Below, piece by piece: positions 23,406 through 36,300 of a stretch of 64,000 nucleotides of DNA. How positions within the stretch are numbered: the stretch's first letter is position 1; each line of letters starts with the position of its first letter. The notes beneath the pieces are model-generated. The model ran no database searches and was not told the DNA's origin. It was given only the letters and a program-made list of their open reading frames with translations. The position numbers were made by a program, and so were the translations under genes. The DNA lies in assembly GCA_963402885.1 (NCBI GenBank), contig OY727098.1:25520417-25584416 (forward strand), read 5' to 3'. This DNA comes from Antedon bifida (Eukaryota > Echinodermata > Crinoidea > Comatulida > Antedonidae).

Positions 23406-24214
23406 ACACTATGCATTCGAGTAGAGTTATAAAAGTTTGTTATTTAGCAGCAATCTTTTCACTTTAGTTGTTATATTCATACTAAAAAAAAATTATATAA
23501 TTATGCCTACATTCCCTTCTCAACAATGACAATAAGGAGAAAAAAGCCATGGTTCTGATGTAAAATATTATATAGAAAGTAAATACAACAAAACCGGAAT
23601 AATATAATAAATATAAACAAATAAATATATTGAAATTGTAGGTCATCCCTGATAGCGATGTATTCAATTGTAAACATAAAATCTAAGCCTTTTGTTACAG
23701 ATGCATTTAGTCTTTAATAAAGATTAATAAAGATGTCCTATAATGCCTTTTATATATTCACAATCTATGTATTAAACAAACATCATTATTGAGCACCTTT
23801 AAGTCGCTACTCAAAACTCAAATTATCTGATATTTTTGGCAGGGCCATGTTGGAATGGCACTATATTAAACGATTGATTGATTGATTGATGCTCAGGTTA
23901 TTGTTATTATTAGTATAATATTGGAAACAGTCTTGAGAACATATAATATCGCCACATTATTGGTACTGAAATAGCAACTATTATTAGTCGGGCAGTTTCA
24001 TTTTTTCTTTAAAACGTTAACTCCAAAACTCTATATATAAATTAATGTTACATTGCATTATTTTCAAACACACAACATGTACCGTGGTTATCGCTGCGAC
24101 ATCACACCAAATATGGGAAGAAACTTGCCATCTTCTTACAAATATTTTACTGTTTAAAATTTGGTATCAATGGCGGACTAGTAACAGGCTTACAGATTTT
24201 GTGCACACATATTG

Positions 24215-24335
24215 CTAACTCCAGCGTCCCCCACAACCCACCCAACCAAACCGCGCAAACTCACCCCACCCCCACAACCCAATCGCAAAACCCCACCCCT
24301 CGCAACCCACCCACTCCCCATCCTAACAATTCTTA
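24215..24335 (-). other. FAF1: G-rich tract in the FAF1 3' UTR, possible G-quadruplex
   Basis: About 15-20 bases after the FAF1 stop the transcript sense reads GGGGAGTGGGTGGGTTGCG, then GGGGTGGGG, TGGGTTGTGGGGGTGGGG and GGTTGGGTGGGTTGTGGGGG. Many runs of three to five G within about 110 bases, in otherwise AT-rich DNA, allow several overlapping G4 foldings in the mRNA. A repeat origin cannot be excluded. The overlapping ORFs are composition artefacts. Confidence 0.7.
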
Positions 24336-24349
24336 GGTATATACAAGGG

Positions 24350-27300
24350 TCATTCTGCATCGTGTCGTTCCTCAACAAACAATGTCTCTTGTGGATATAA
24401 CCCACATTCTTTAAAAGTCTTAGCACCATCTAATGAAGTAACCTGGAAGAAAAAAATAAACATATTAGTTTTGCTTAATTATGATACATTTTTACATTTA
24501 CAAAATATCACCAGAGTAATATTATCTCATTGGTAAAAATGATCGTTAATGTGTTTCGCTGTTAATGATTTGTTTTGTATAGTAAACAATGAATATGCCA
24601 TATGCTTTCCAGACGTGGCAAACACGGAAAAACACATTTTTTTTCTTTAGGCTCTGTCTACACTATCAAACTTTATGTGACAAAAGAAAATGTGATGTGC
24701 TCATATAATTATAGACATGATGATGTTATATCACTACCATATTTGAGCATATCACTACCATATTTGGGTTTGATAGTGTAGACAGAGCTTTAGACGTAAG
24801 AGGGGCACTTACATCTCTTTTTGGCCATGTAGTTAGTAGTTTATATTCTTCTGTACGATAACCTTTTGAACCAATGAAGTAAAACAAAGTCTCTAGAGCA
24901 TGACTGCCATAAAATCTACGGATTAGGGTCTCTCCATTAGGTAGCCTCATTCTGAGTGTGCTCACACCATCTTTAATATCGGCGGGTGGTTCTTCCGATA
25001 CTTGTTGTTCAAGGGATAATCTCATTGCCTGAAAAAAAATTGGATTATTTTTTAATTGACAAACTGATAATGTAGACACATTCAAACTCAAAAGACAATT
25101 TATCCTAATGAAATAACCATAGATATAAGGACTAGATGATCAACTACAATGTAATCATGGCTTAAAGGTCAACATGGAAAGGGATCACCTGATATGACTG
25201 AGGCAGTCAGCCAATCAGATACACCAATTACACATATTTTATTTTCATTTTGTGATAATTTTCAATATTTAAAATAATTATATTTTAATGTCAACTACCT
25301 ACCTCTTCATTACCATGTATATATATTATAAATAACTAGATGATCAACTACAATGTAATCATGGCTTAAAAGTTACCATGGAAAGGGATCACATGATATG
25401 ACTGAAGCAGTCAGCCAATCAGATACACCAATTACACATATTTTATTTTCTGTTCATTTTGTGATAATTTTCAATATTTAAAATAATCATGTGTTAATTT
25501 CATCTACCTACCTCTTTATTACCATGTATATATATTATAAATAAGAACTAGATGATCAACTACAATGTAATCATGGCTTAAAAAGTACCATGGAAAGGGA
25601 TCACATGATGTGACTGAAGCAGTCAGCCAATCAGCAAAACACCAATTACACACATTTTTCAATATTTAAAATATATTTTTATGAATGTCAACTACCTACC
25701 TCTTCATTTTGTTCACGTTCCTTTCGTTCTCTGTCCTCTCGTTGTTGTTTCTCTCGTTCTTCTCTTTCTGTCCTTTCTTTTTCTTCTGCCTTTGCTCGAT
25801 CGGCTATAAGCGATTCTTGATAGGCTGCATCTTGTTCTTGTCTAAGTCGTTCAGCTTCGAAACGCTCAGACTGTAAACGTGAAAATAAAAAAAACTCTGC
25901 TTTTATTTACCTCTGCCAAGGAGATATGTAGTCGATCACGTGTGTTTGTGTGTCTGTTTGTTAGCAGGATTACTCAAAAAGTTATTGCAAAATCTTTCCC
26001 AAAATGAAAATACAGATAGATATGTGGTTAAGGACCACCCATTAAATTTTAGAGGCAATCCGGACCAGTGTCCCAATTCTGTACCACTTTTTAGTATTAT
26101 TTTCAGACTTCTAGTGTTAAAAGATTGGAGACAATTCTCAAAAGCCGGCAAGAAGTCTTAAAGTAAACTGAAATTGCATTTTCTCGAGAACTACTTGTAC
26201 AAAAAACTTCATTTTTATTTTAAAACATAATTGTGATGCATGAAATTGCTGACAATTCAAAATTGTACACATGCATGATTAGTTATTACTTACATCTTCT
26301 GCCATAGATACAGATCTTTGATGATTGAATACATCAACAGAATGTATCAACGCTGTCATCATTTCATCTAACGATGTGTTTCCTGAAATATTAAAAATAC
26401 TTAATATAAATTTATTTATTTATGCTAATGAGGTGCCTTTTGTCAAACATTGACGCAATAATAATATTTGATTATTATTATTACAAATTTTGCGGTTTGT
26501 TTTTAAAAGTACCCTCTATAGTTTTGTGTATTTTATCGATTTGTATACTGCCCCCTAAATTCAATTTTCAGGCACAAAAACATATAAAACAAAACAGCGG
26601 TGCAGTACCCTGAGGATTGCCATGAGTGCAAAGCACTATCAAATTGGTTCGCCATATAAAAAGTGTATTTTTTTGCTTTCCTCATTGCTCCCAATATTTC
26701 AAGTTTCCAAGTAAGGAATTTACAAATTACAAACAGCACAATATCATATTATATCTATGTATTTCATTTAATGAAAATATGAAATATCTGCCCTGCTCCT
26801 CACCCTGTGATATTGAAAATACTTCTGCATTTGACCTAGACTTCATAACAATGAGAATGATAGGGAACTGGTCGTCTTGTATATTGCGTACTGTTGATGC
26901 TGCCATGCTGCCAAAGTGTTCTGTACACATATTTAATAACCTGCACATAATACAGAAAATGACTAATAAATAATTGTAAAAATGATAAAGTGTAAATCAG
27001 CACATACTATAAACACTTTTGATAACAGTTTAAGCTACAGTAAAGATATCATGGGAACTAGACTTGTATGAAGGCAGCTGTATTAAAGAAATTGGTTTAA
27101 AACATTTTTTTTTATTTTATGTGGCCAAGGATTATCAATAATAAATCAATCACTCACTGTCCTCTCAGATAGGTGGTAATCCCCCTGATACAGGGGATAT
27201 TTTATGAAGTGACCAGTTCAACGGGGTAACCCCCTACTCGTCTTGAAAGATGAACTTCTTTAACTGTGTACACTGGACGGATTATAGTTCGTATCCGAGA

Positions 27301-30300
27301 TACTTAATGCACATAATAAAGAACACAACCACTAAATAATTGGACCTAGGAGCAAGTCGGTCTCGAACCCATGCCAATATTGTTGGCTCTGTAGGTACGA
27401 TAAACGGTGTTCCTTCCTTAACTGCTCGGCCATTTCGACTCGCTCCTTATGTATTAAGAACAATGTTGAGTCATATAATGTACAATCCTATTTGATTTAG
27501 CAATACCGAAGGATAAAATATTCAATAATAAACATACACTTTATAAGCACTAACCTTGCTTTATTTATGTCCAGCGTTAAATCCCACGCCCAGGTCACAA
27601 AATGATGGCTAAGATAAGACACGATGCTTTCTGAACATAACAATTGACTACAAAATACATTAACCTGTACACTACGATCATGATGCAGATATATTGCTAA
27701 AGGTTTCCTCTGTAAAATAGATAAAAAATCAAAGAAATGTCAGTGACGTGTCAACCAAGCAAGTATACTTCAAAAAACAAAATGTGCGAGAAATTGATTT
27801 TGAAAAAAGGTTGAGAAATTATCTTGCATCATTGAGGCATTTGCTGGCATTGACTACTTTTAAAGATGTATTGTCCCAAAAAAATTGAATAGGCCATTTC
27901 GCAGGTTTATCACTTTTAAAAAGACAAAATAAACATTTAATTTAAAACAAAAACCAATTGACTTTTTCTTTTAATTACAGTTTTTTCAGGTACATCATTT
28001 TTTTCCGATCCAATTTTTGGTCAAAGTTAATAACTATTATGTGACATTAAAATGGCATGTTCAACAAAAACATTTAAACAAATTTTTTCAGGGGTGTTTG
28101 ACAAGAATAAATAAACTGAACTTTAGCTTTACTCACATCAACTAATTGTGGTTTAAAAGCTTCCTTTGTAGCATCATCTAATGATCCTAAAAAGAAGAAT
28201 GGATGCGTTTGCCCGTAACGTTCCTCAAATTCTTGTGTAAAAAAAGTTAGTGCTTCAGTGGGATCATCAATTCCTGATGGTACTGAAAATCAAAAAATAA
28301 TAATCTATTAAACAATAGTCAATAATTACTTAACAATAATCAATTAACAATAATTTATAACAAATAAACAATTGACAATAAGTTAAATAACAATCATCTA
28401 AAATTTAAGGTAAAGCTTCGTTTTTATTTAAATTTAATCATTTAATGAGATAGAGTGATAAATATGAAACACTTTAATGCCAATAGCTCATGCAACTAAA
28501 CTATTTTTAAAATTTGGTGTAGTTGCAAAAGCTATCATAATATTGATTGATAGTCGTGTGCAAATAGATGTTAATGCATTCTAATCGTTTGTCATATTTG
28601 GTGCATCTACGTCTCTGCTACCAGAACAAAATAATAATTAAAACAGAAATTTATGTAGCGCCAATTCAAAAATGTATCAAAGGCGCTGTGTGCAAATAAA
28701 GCCAGGTCAATACAAATTCTGAAAAAGGTGTGTTTTTAAGGTATGTGTTGATTAACATTTGCCAGAAATCACTTACATAATAGGACAAATTAGCATTACT
28801 TACATAAAGGTTTAAATTTATGAGATTGGCCATTATTGTCATCACCAAAAAACTGTGCATCATCGTCTAAATCAAGAGTATCTGTTGCATCTTCAAACTC
28901 ATCACTATCTGTGATAACCTCTTCATCATCTTCTGATTTCTTTAAAAAAAAAGATTATAATATTTACAATTAACACCTGATTCTATTTCTTAGTCATAAA
29001 AAAGCATTAAAAGCTCTGTCTACACTATCAAAATTTATGGACAAAAAATGCCCATATATGGACATGATGATGTCATATCACTACCATATTTATACATATC
29101 ACTACCATATTTGTCACACTAGTTTGATAGTGCAGACAGAGCTTAAAACATTACAATAAAACAACTTTAAAGCTATTATGCAATGCAAGTGACGCGTGTA
29201 TCGATGCAAAGTTTCGTAAGAACATAACACATCTCACCAGTGGGGACCGGACATCGTTTTCTGCTTTGCATATTTTGCAAAAGTGATGATTCAACTTGTC
29301 GTAAGAGGGGGTGGGAAATTGATAATATTTTCTTACGTTTTGTTTTGTATTATTTATTTATACTAGGTGACCTCTGCCTTCAAAGACTGGTCTACCAGAG
29401 GGCCCAGATTATGATCAGTGGCTGTGATGTACTAGTACACCGGGGTAACCCACTACTCGTTCGAAAGATGTACTAGGTTCTTTAAAGTGCACATGAGCTA
29501 GATGTGTACGACCTACGGTTTATAGACATTATATAATTACATACTTACATGTGGTTTTGTATGGTTTTCCTGTTTTCGACAAAATGTTAACCTATGATTT
29601 GGAAAGTTAAAATTGCAGTCAGCTAATGTCAACTGAAAAAAAAAAGAAATTAAACATAAATTTGTTATAGTTTCAATTGAATAAAAACTTATTTGGTAAA
29701 AGTTTAGTAATAGTAAATGTTCTAAAGATATAATATATAGTATATAAAATATAAATTATATAGATATACTGATTGATATACAAGTTTACAACTTCAATAT
29801 ACCAATGTATTAAATAATAGTTTCTGAATAAATCATTTTTATTGGATTTCATTTTGTTTATATGCCACAGCAAGATTTTGTGTTTTTGTTCTACTGAAAG
29901 ATGAGCCCGTATCAATTTTATCTCTAGGACATCTGCATATCAAGGTTCCGGGTTCGAATCTCGGTTGGGGCAGCATTTCTCATTCTCACATATTTCCTTA
30001 TATTTATCATTGCTAAATGAATCAACTAATAATCAGTATATCAACCGGCGGTTTGGATTTTATTCTGTTCTATACAAAATATAATATATATTTACAAATG
30101 GATGAATACAGTTTTGTCAGTCAGTGAGTGTTTCAATTTCCTGACAATGTAATGTGCATAAAAAGTCACTAAAATACCGTGTCATCTCCATTGGCTTGTG
30201 GCCAATCTAACCAATTTTGATGTCGAACTGCTACAGATGTTAATGTGTGAACGTCTATTTTAACTTCTCTTATAGTCTTGTTAGCTGGATATGAAACTTG

Positions 30301-33300
30301 CCGTTCTTCTCCTGTGTCTTTGTCTACAATCACTAATTCAAATCTCTGTAGAACTTCAATTTGTTCCCTGAAAGAAAAATTGTATCTCTCAGTAAGCATG
30401 AAAAAGTGTATGAATAATAAATGTATACAATCTTTGCTTGGAGAATAAACACTACCAAAATAGGTCTGCAGTACACCATGCATTTCCATAACTTACAAAA
30501 TACACGGTGACTTTCGTAGTATAAAATCATGGGCCTATAAAAATGTATAGGTCTATGATAAAATTATAAATCTCTTATCTAATTTGTAAACTTGTTGCCT
30601 GTCTCGACAGCAAAACATTACATAAAAATAAACAACATTATGGACAGTTATCATTATCACAGAGAATAGTAATAAATATACTTTCTTTCTTCAAAACAAT
30701 TTTAAAATAACAAATACAATAATAATAATACAAATTTTCATTTTATTATTGAAGAATTATAAAGTAAATTCACTTTACTGTATGTGATTTGATTCCCGTT
30801 TGGCCAATAAAAAGTACATAGCAACAACTTATTTTAAACTTATGACATATGGAAAAGCTATCAGATTACTATCCAATGAGCACAGAGAAAGGTGACATAA
30901 TATTCTATTTATCCAATAACGAGACTCAAAATTCTATGACACAAATCACAAGTTATAAAACAACCAATCAAACTGCTTACATTTGTATGACATAATGGGA
31001 CAATTATAAATCAACCAATCACTGAGCAATCTATATATGCAAATTACTATACATTTTTTGTTTGTTGCAAATTCATTTATCATAAAAACTACAGTTCCAT
31101 AAAACAACAAAGCAATATCAAAATTATATCTCTATAATCAAAAGCCTCAAATAGAGGCACACCACAAACCCAATTAAAGTTATAGCCAATCAACAATCAA
31201 ATGAACCCAACAACTAAAGGTGTATAGCCAATCAAATGCATGCATGATTACATCATTATTTAAATAGAATCAAGCAATCCAGTTACAGTATAGTTAAATT
31301 AACAACAATACATTCTTAATTGATCCAAGCACTCAAAATTTAATCTTTTTTTTGTAAATACCCAACCTGGTTTAGATTTAAATCTTTTGTTAATGTGTGT
31401 TTGATAATCTCATAAAGGAATATAATAGTTACTTCAGAAATGCAACCAGCATAATTTGTGTCAGATTTATACCTGTACCTATGATGTCATACACTATTTA
31501 TAGACAACACTCAACTAACACACCCACATAAACATGCCATTCTTGTCAGTACAAAAAAAAAATATAAAGCATGACAGAAAATAATTTTTGTAGCTACAAA
31601 GTTAATGAAAAATCTTATACTAGTGTTTGTGTCTAGTGGCCCAGGTTGGGGGTGGGGAGTAAAAATCATATCGATGATGGTTATGGTATTTTTATGTTAA
31701 TTGAAGGAATTTGTGATGTACAGTAACAATAGAGTGGGCATAATGCACCTATCACATAGAATGCCTAGCTTTTATTTAATAAAGTGCATTATGAACTAGA
31801 CAATAAAAGCTATCTAGCCATTATTTATATATGTGTGTTAATAGTTGGTGACCTTGGAATATTAAGTTAGTTTTACTATTTTTAGTTGGGTAACAAAACA
31901 TATTACAATACTGCATAACAGTTATTATGTTCACATCTCAAAAAACATTGGATTTTTAGAATCTTAGGATTACTACATTTTAAAGTAATACTTTGCTTTT
32001 AAATAAAATACTTAAATATTTGGTATATAGATATTTAAAAAGTAAAATTTCTGAATAAATAACAGTAATAAACTTACTCGTCATTTTGGTTTTCTTCTAT
32101 AGAGTCAGTTTCTGGTATATCTGGTGTTAGTAAGTATAATTTGTTATACAGTGGTAAGTGAAGACTTGATAAAAGATCCTATTAAAAATAAAAATATGTA
32201 TTATAAACAAAGATTTTATATAGATATCAAACTGTAATGTTATCAGTTCAAAAAGTGATTCTCCATAGAGAGGGAACCAACAAGATGGCGGCTGCAATCG
32301 ACCAAATCAGATATGCCCTACACTGTATGCAATACTATACGCCTGTGTTGAGCCTATCTGCTTGAGAATGATATGCAACGCAGCGTGTTAAGCGTATAAA
32401 CACGAATGCATTCTATGTGATCCTCGTATACAAAAAATGTGATTAACAATATATTTAATTTTATAATCTTCACTGTGCTTTGACAAGAATATGTGTTGTA
32501 ATGTATGTGGTCTTAATGATGTATTATATTAGATTATTATTTTTTATATTAAATAATGCTTCTGAACACATTTACGACCGCCATCTTGTTGGTTCCCCTC
32601 CTATTGGAATCAGTTCTCAGCCTTCGGCTTATTACACCTCTTTGATTAAAAATGACATTGACAGGTCTAAGGTCAATTGATTATACCTTGTTTAGTGCTA
32701 TAGAATAATGATGTTTTGTTATCATTTCTTTTGTCATTTTTATTTGTCTATTAACAAGAAGATGAATAGGTAAAGTTATATGAGTGTGTTTTATAGCCAA
32801 ATACCAGGTCGAGGAATACAAAAGTACAGTAGAATCTTTCTATTTGCTTTACGTACCCTGATTTTACGTTCCCTGGATTTTACGTACGCATAAAATGACA
32901 GATGACGTCATCATTTTTAGTAATATATTACTAAGAACATTTCTATTTATAACACTTTATTTAAAGAATGCACATATACTTTTGTTTGTTTATTAATTCT
33001 TTTCCACACACATCAATATACATTTTACTTAAATATTCAGATTTAAAAAAAGTATGAGTGTGGAAGGTGACCAAATAAGTTGAAAACTTTAGGATATGGT
33101 CACCTTCGTTAATCATCAGAACGGTATTTAGTTTGGATACCCAGACAAGCACACGGGAGAAAAATTATCACTTAAACAATAATTACAGATAAATATACGA
33201 AAATGATCAAACAAATGAAGCTAGTTAGGCTTCACAGCTAGACCTCACATTTGACTAGTTCTAGCCTGGCCTATATTAGTCTAGTCTAGCTAGTGATCAC

Positions 33301-36300
33301 TGCATGCTGTAAGAAAAGTTGGCCAACACGGCAGCCTTTTTAGCTACGATTTAAGTATTTGAGGGCCAATTTAAGGTCAACCTAGATTTTACGAATCCCA
33401 TGTTTACGTACGTAAAATGAAGGTTCTACTGTAGTAGTTTTATAGTTTTGAACAACAAAAAGTAAAATTTTTATTAGAATTGTTTGTGTTGGAGATAATA
33501 ATATAAGTGTTTTATTCTTCAAGTACACAGAGTCAACATTTCCATTTCCTGAACATAAATCATAAAAAATCCAAATCTAACTTCATCAGATAATACTTTC
33601 CTCTTCTCATAAACCACATGATATTGATAACTAACTCCCATAGGGGCAACCATTTTTATGATGTACAGAGAAATGTTTTTGGTAAATGGTAGAATTTCCA
33701 TAATTTAATTTCCAATTTCCAAAATGAGGAAGTCAGTTATATTTCCAACTTTGTAGCACAATTAAGTGAAGAAATGGTACAGTGTAATATAACACTAAAA
33801 CAGAATATTCTGCAACTAGAAATTATACTCACGTTATCTTTTGCTATAATTCTACCCCCTCCCCAGCCTCGTACGTCCATCAGTAATACTGGTATATTTA
33901 GTTCTTCATTCAACAGTTTTTTAATTGTTGCTGTATTGAAAAAACAAACATACTGTACATTTAGTTATTTCTAACAAGAGTGGTTGTTGACAGATCAAAT
34001 ACTGTTAATATGAATATTATTGTTATTAATATCAACTTTTTTTTGTGCTAGTACCGTATTTATTTATTTGTTCTCATTATATTTTTTATTTTCTTTTCTT
34101 CTTTGTCAAAATTAAATGTGAATATAAATGAATGAATGAAAATAATAAAACACTGAATTCTCACTATGTATGTGTTTTTTCTCTTTTAATGTGGAGTTAT
34201 ACTTTATTTTATCTGAATGAAAGTGCTGCTATAATATTAAGTTCATTATTATTTAGTTACAGTATATATATTTATATATATATGCACTGATGAAGGGCTA
34301 GTGTTGCCCGAAGCTCTGCTAATTTTTCTGGCTGTTTTACTTTATCGTTTTGATTTAGCTTTTCTCTTTTTTTTTTGTACCATTGAGATCCACTGATACC
34401 CACAGCATTGTCATTTTTACAGTAATTTGCCTTTGGATTTATATTTTTTATACAGCTATTTAACTGCTGCTGAAATAAAAAAAAGTTATTTTGAACAACT
34501 TCAGGAGTGGTTGACAGATTCTCAACGGATCAAATAGATTAAATGTTCTCAATATGTGTTGTCTCTTTGGAGTTACCCTTGTTTTATTTTAGCTGAATGT
34601 GGTATTATATTTAGTTATTTAACTGTTGTTATAATAATAATGTTTTTAACAACTGTGTTTGTCTTTTAAACAAATATAGTTTATATTATAAAATATTTCA
34701 ATCACTTTTATTAGAGTTCTTAATTTTAGAAATGTTAATTTTGAAAAGCAAACTGCAGGTTGTCAAAAACATTTTAACTACCTTGAACACAAAGTACAAT
34801 TGAATACAGTTATTAATAAGCACAATTGGGTTGACCTTCACTACTAACAAACTGTAGATAACATATATACAAGAAGCATAAGGCATTGTAATGCAATATC
34901 CTTCCTGTCTGTGATGATATATAAAAGCCTTGTTTTGTTTTTACTAATAACGGCAGTAACAAATTCTGAATTTTCTGAATGAATGCAACTATAAATCAAC
35001 GTTCTGCAAACCATGGTGGGGTTGAGGTGGGGACTATTTTGGTGGTTTGGCCGCGGCTAGGTCCCGGGAACCGGATTTTAGGCCGCATAATAAAAAGTTA
35101 CGCTGCTATAAATAACTGGTGTATAAGCACACCCTGGGATAAATCCATCTTTAAATCTGGAGTAACATAAATTATGTAATTTAAAAATCTTTTAAGCTAT
35201 ACATTTAAATTATCTAAGGTTTTAATAAGACACTCTTCTTATGATAATAGAAGTACTGGTATTTGGTATTTTAATATTATTTAATTTATTGGGTTTTTAA
35301 TTATTGTTTCACTATAAGAAAACAATAAAATATATAAAAATGAAAAAGAAATATGCATTTTGAACACAAGCAATCACAACCCTAAAAGATCACAACAAAA
35401 ACAGTGTTATCCGAGTATAATAAAATAATATCATATATTTACATACAGTACTGTACAGACACAAGAAATTAACCCTGTTTTCATTATATTTCCATTTTAA
35501 AATTTGAAGCAATTAAAGAAAACTCTTTATTTAATTAAGAAATTACATGTATATTTTTGAAAACTAATAAAAAGCCTTGTACACAAGTTTCTTCGTTCAA
35601 TACTATAGTACTGGTCAGAGGACTTTCGACATTCCCGCTCGTGTTTTCCTGCTGTTTTTCTGGAGTGTTTGTGGATTCATTGCTGGATTGTTGATTGAAA
35701 TTTGCTATTTCTAAAATAAATTATTATCGCCGACAATGGCCTAGTTTTTCACGCTAATAACGTGGAACAATGACTTCGGGATAAACTGCTAGCCGGAAAT
35801 CGCTGCTCGATAAAGCCGTTCATGCGTGGATTGTGACCTTAATGTATTACTCGAGGATAGTGATGCTCGGTCAACACTCGTTCAAAACACGCAAGGAATG
35901 TCAAAAGTCCTCTGACTATAATATTTAATAAGATTTACTTTCAAAGTTTAGTCGAGTTGTGTAGATAGTTTCAAACACCATAAAATGTGTGAACAACTTA
36001 CAAACTGCCATGGAGTCTTCAACTCTTAAATGAATTCTTCTGTCTCTATACTCAACATCAAATTGAAGTCGTCTGATCCTAGTAGAGGGCGGTGAATCAA
36101 AAGCTGCTGATGTACATGCGCCATTGTTGGGTGGCGAGAAACTTGTTGTAGGAACCCTAAAATAATTTTTACATTTAGTCTTTTTAAAACCTATTTATTC
36201 ATTTAAACTTTTCAAAACACTGAACTGAATTTCAATAACTAACTTTCCAAAAGCTGTACAAACCCTGAAAAATTAATTTTACAAAACTTACTTGACTACT

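Larger units (their letters stand above)
19596..24349. other. Intergenic region between receptor and FAF1 (tail to tail)
   Basis: No host gene is seen. It holds a hAT MITE, two palindromes, TA microsatellites (notably 21690-21722), an unclassified repeat, a fossil hAT transposase tail, MITE copies, a 35-bp minisatellite and a C-rich tract belonging to the FAF1 3' UTR. Clustered AATAAA words near 21062-21078 are the best visible candidates for distal polyadenylation of the receptor transcript, though 1.5 kb from its stop. Confidence 0.6.
33931..36001 (-). other. FAF1: FAF1 intron 3
   Basis: A 2.07-kb intron with an inverted copy of repeat R3 (34262-34450) and a terminal-inverted-repeat element (35607-35921). 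Between them is AT-rich sequence with no coding signal; the short ORF at 34979 has no features. Confidence 0.6.

Noticed and set aside
23197-23432. ORFs with MGHTYSGG-type repeats, possibly a repetitive secreted protein
   Set aside because: They are frames through the 35-bp minisatellite; no start context, splice sites or flanking coding sequence.
24190-24429. ORFs in the C-rich tract, reading proline-rich or glycine-rich proteins
   Set aside because: Composition artefact over the FAF1 3' UTR and last exon.
27350-27450. Possible true tRNA-Leu or tRNA-Ser gene on the minus strand
   Set aside because: The fold is good at the ends, but it continues into the SINE body shared with other copies, and the anticodon arm is not convincing. 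Called as a SINE head.
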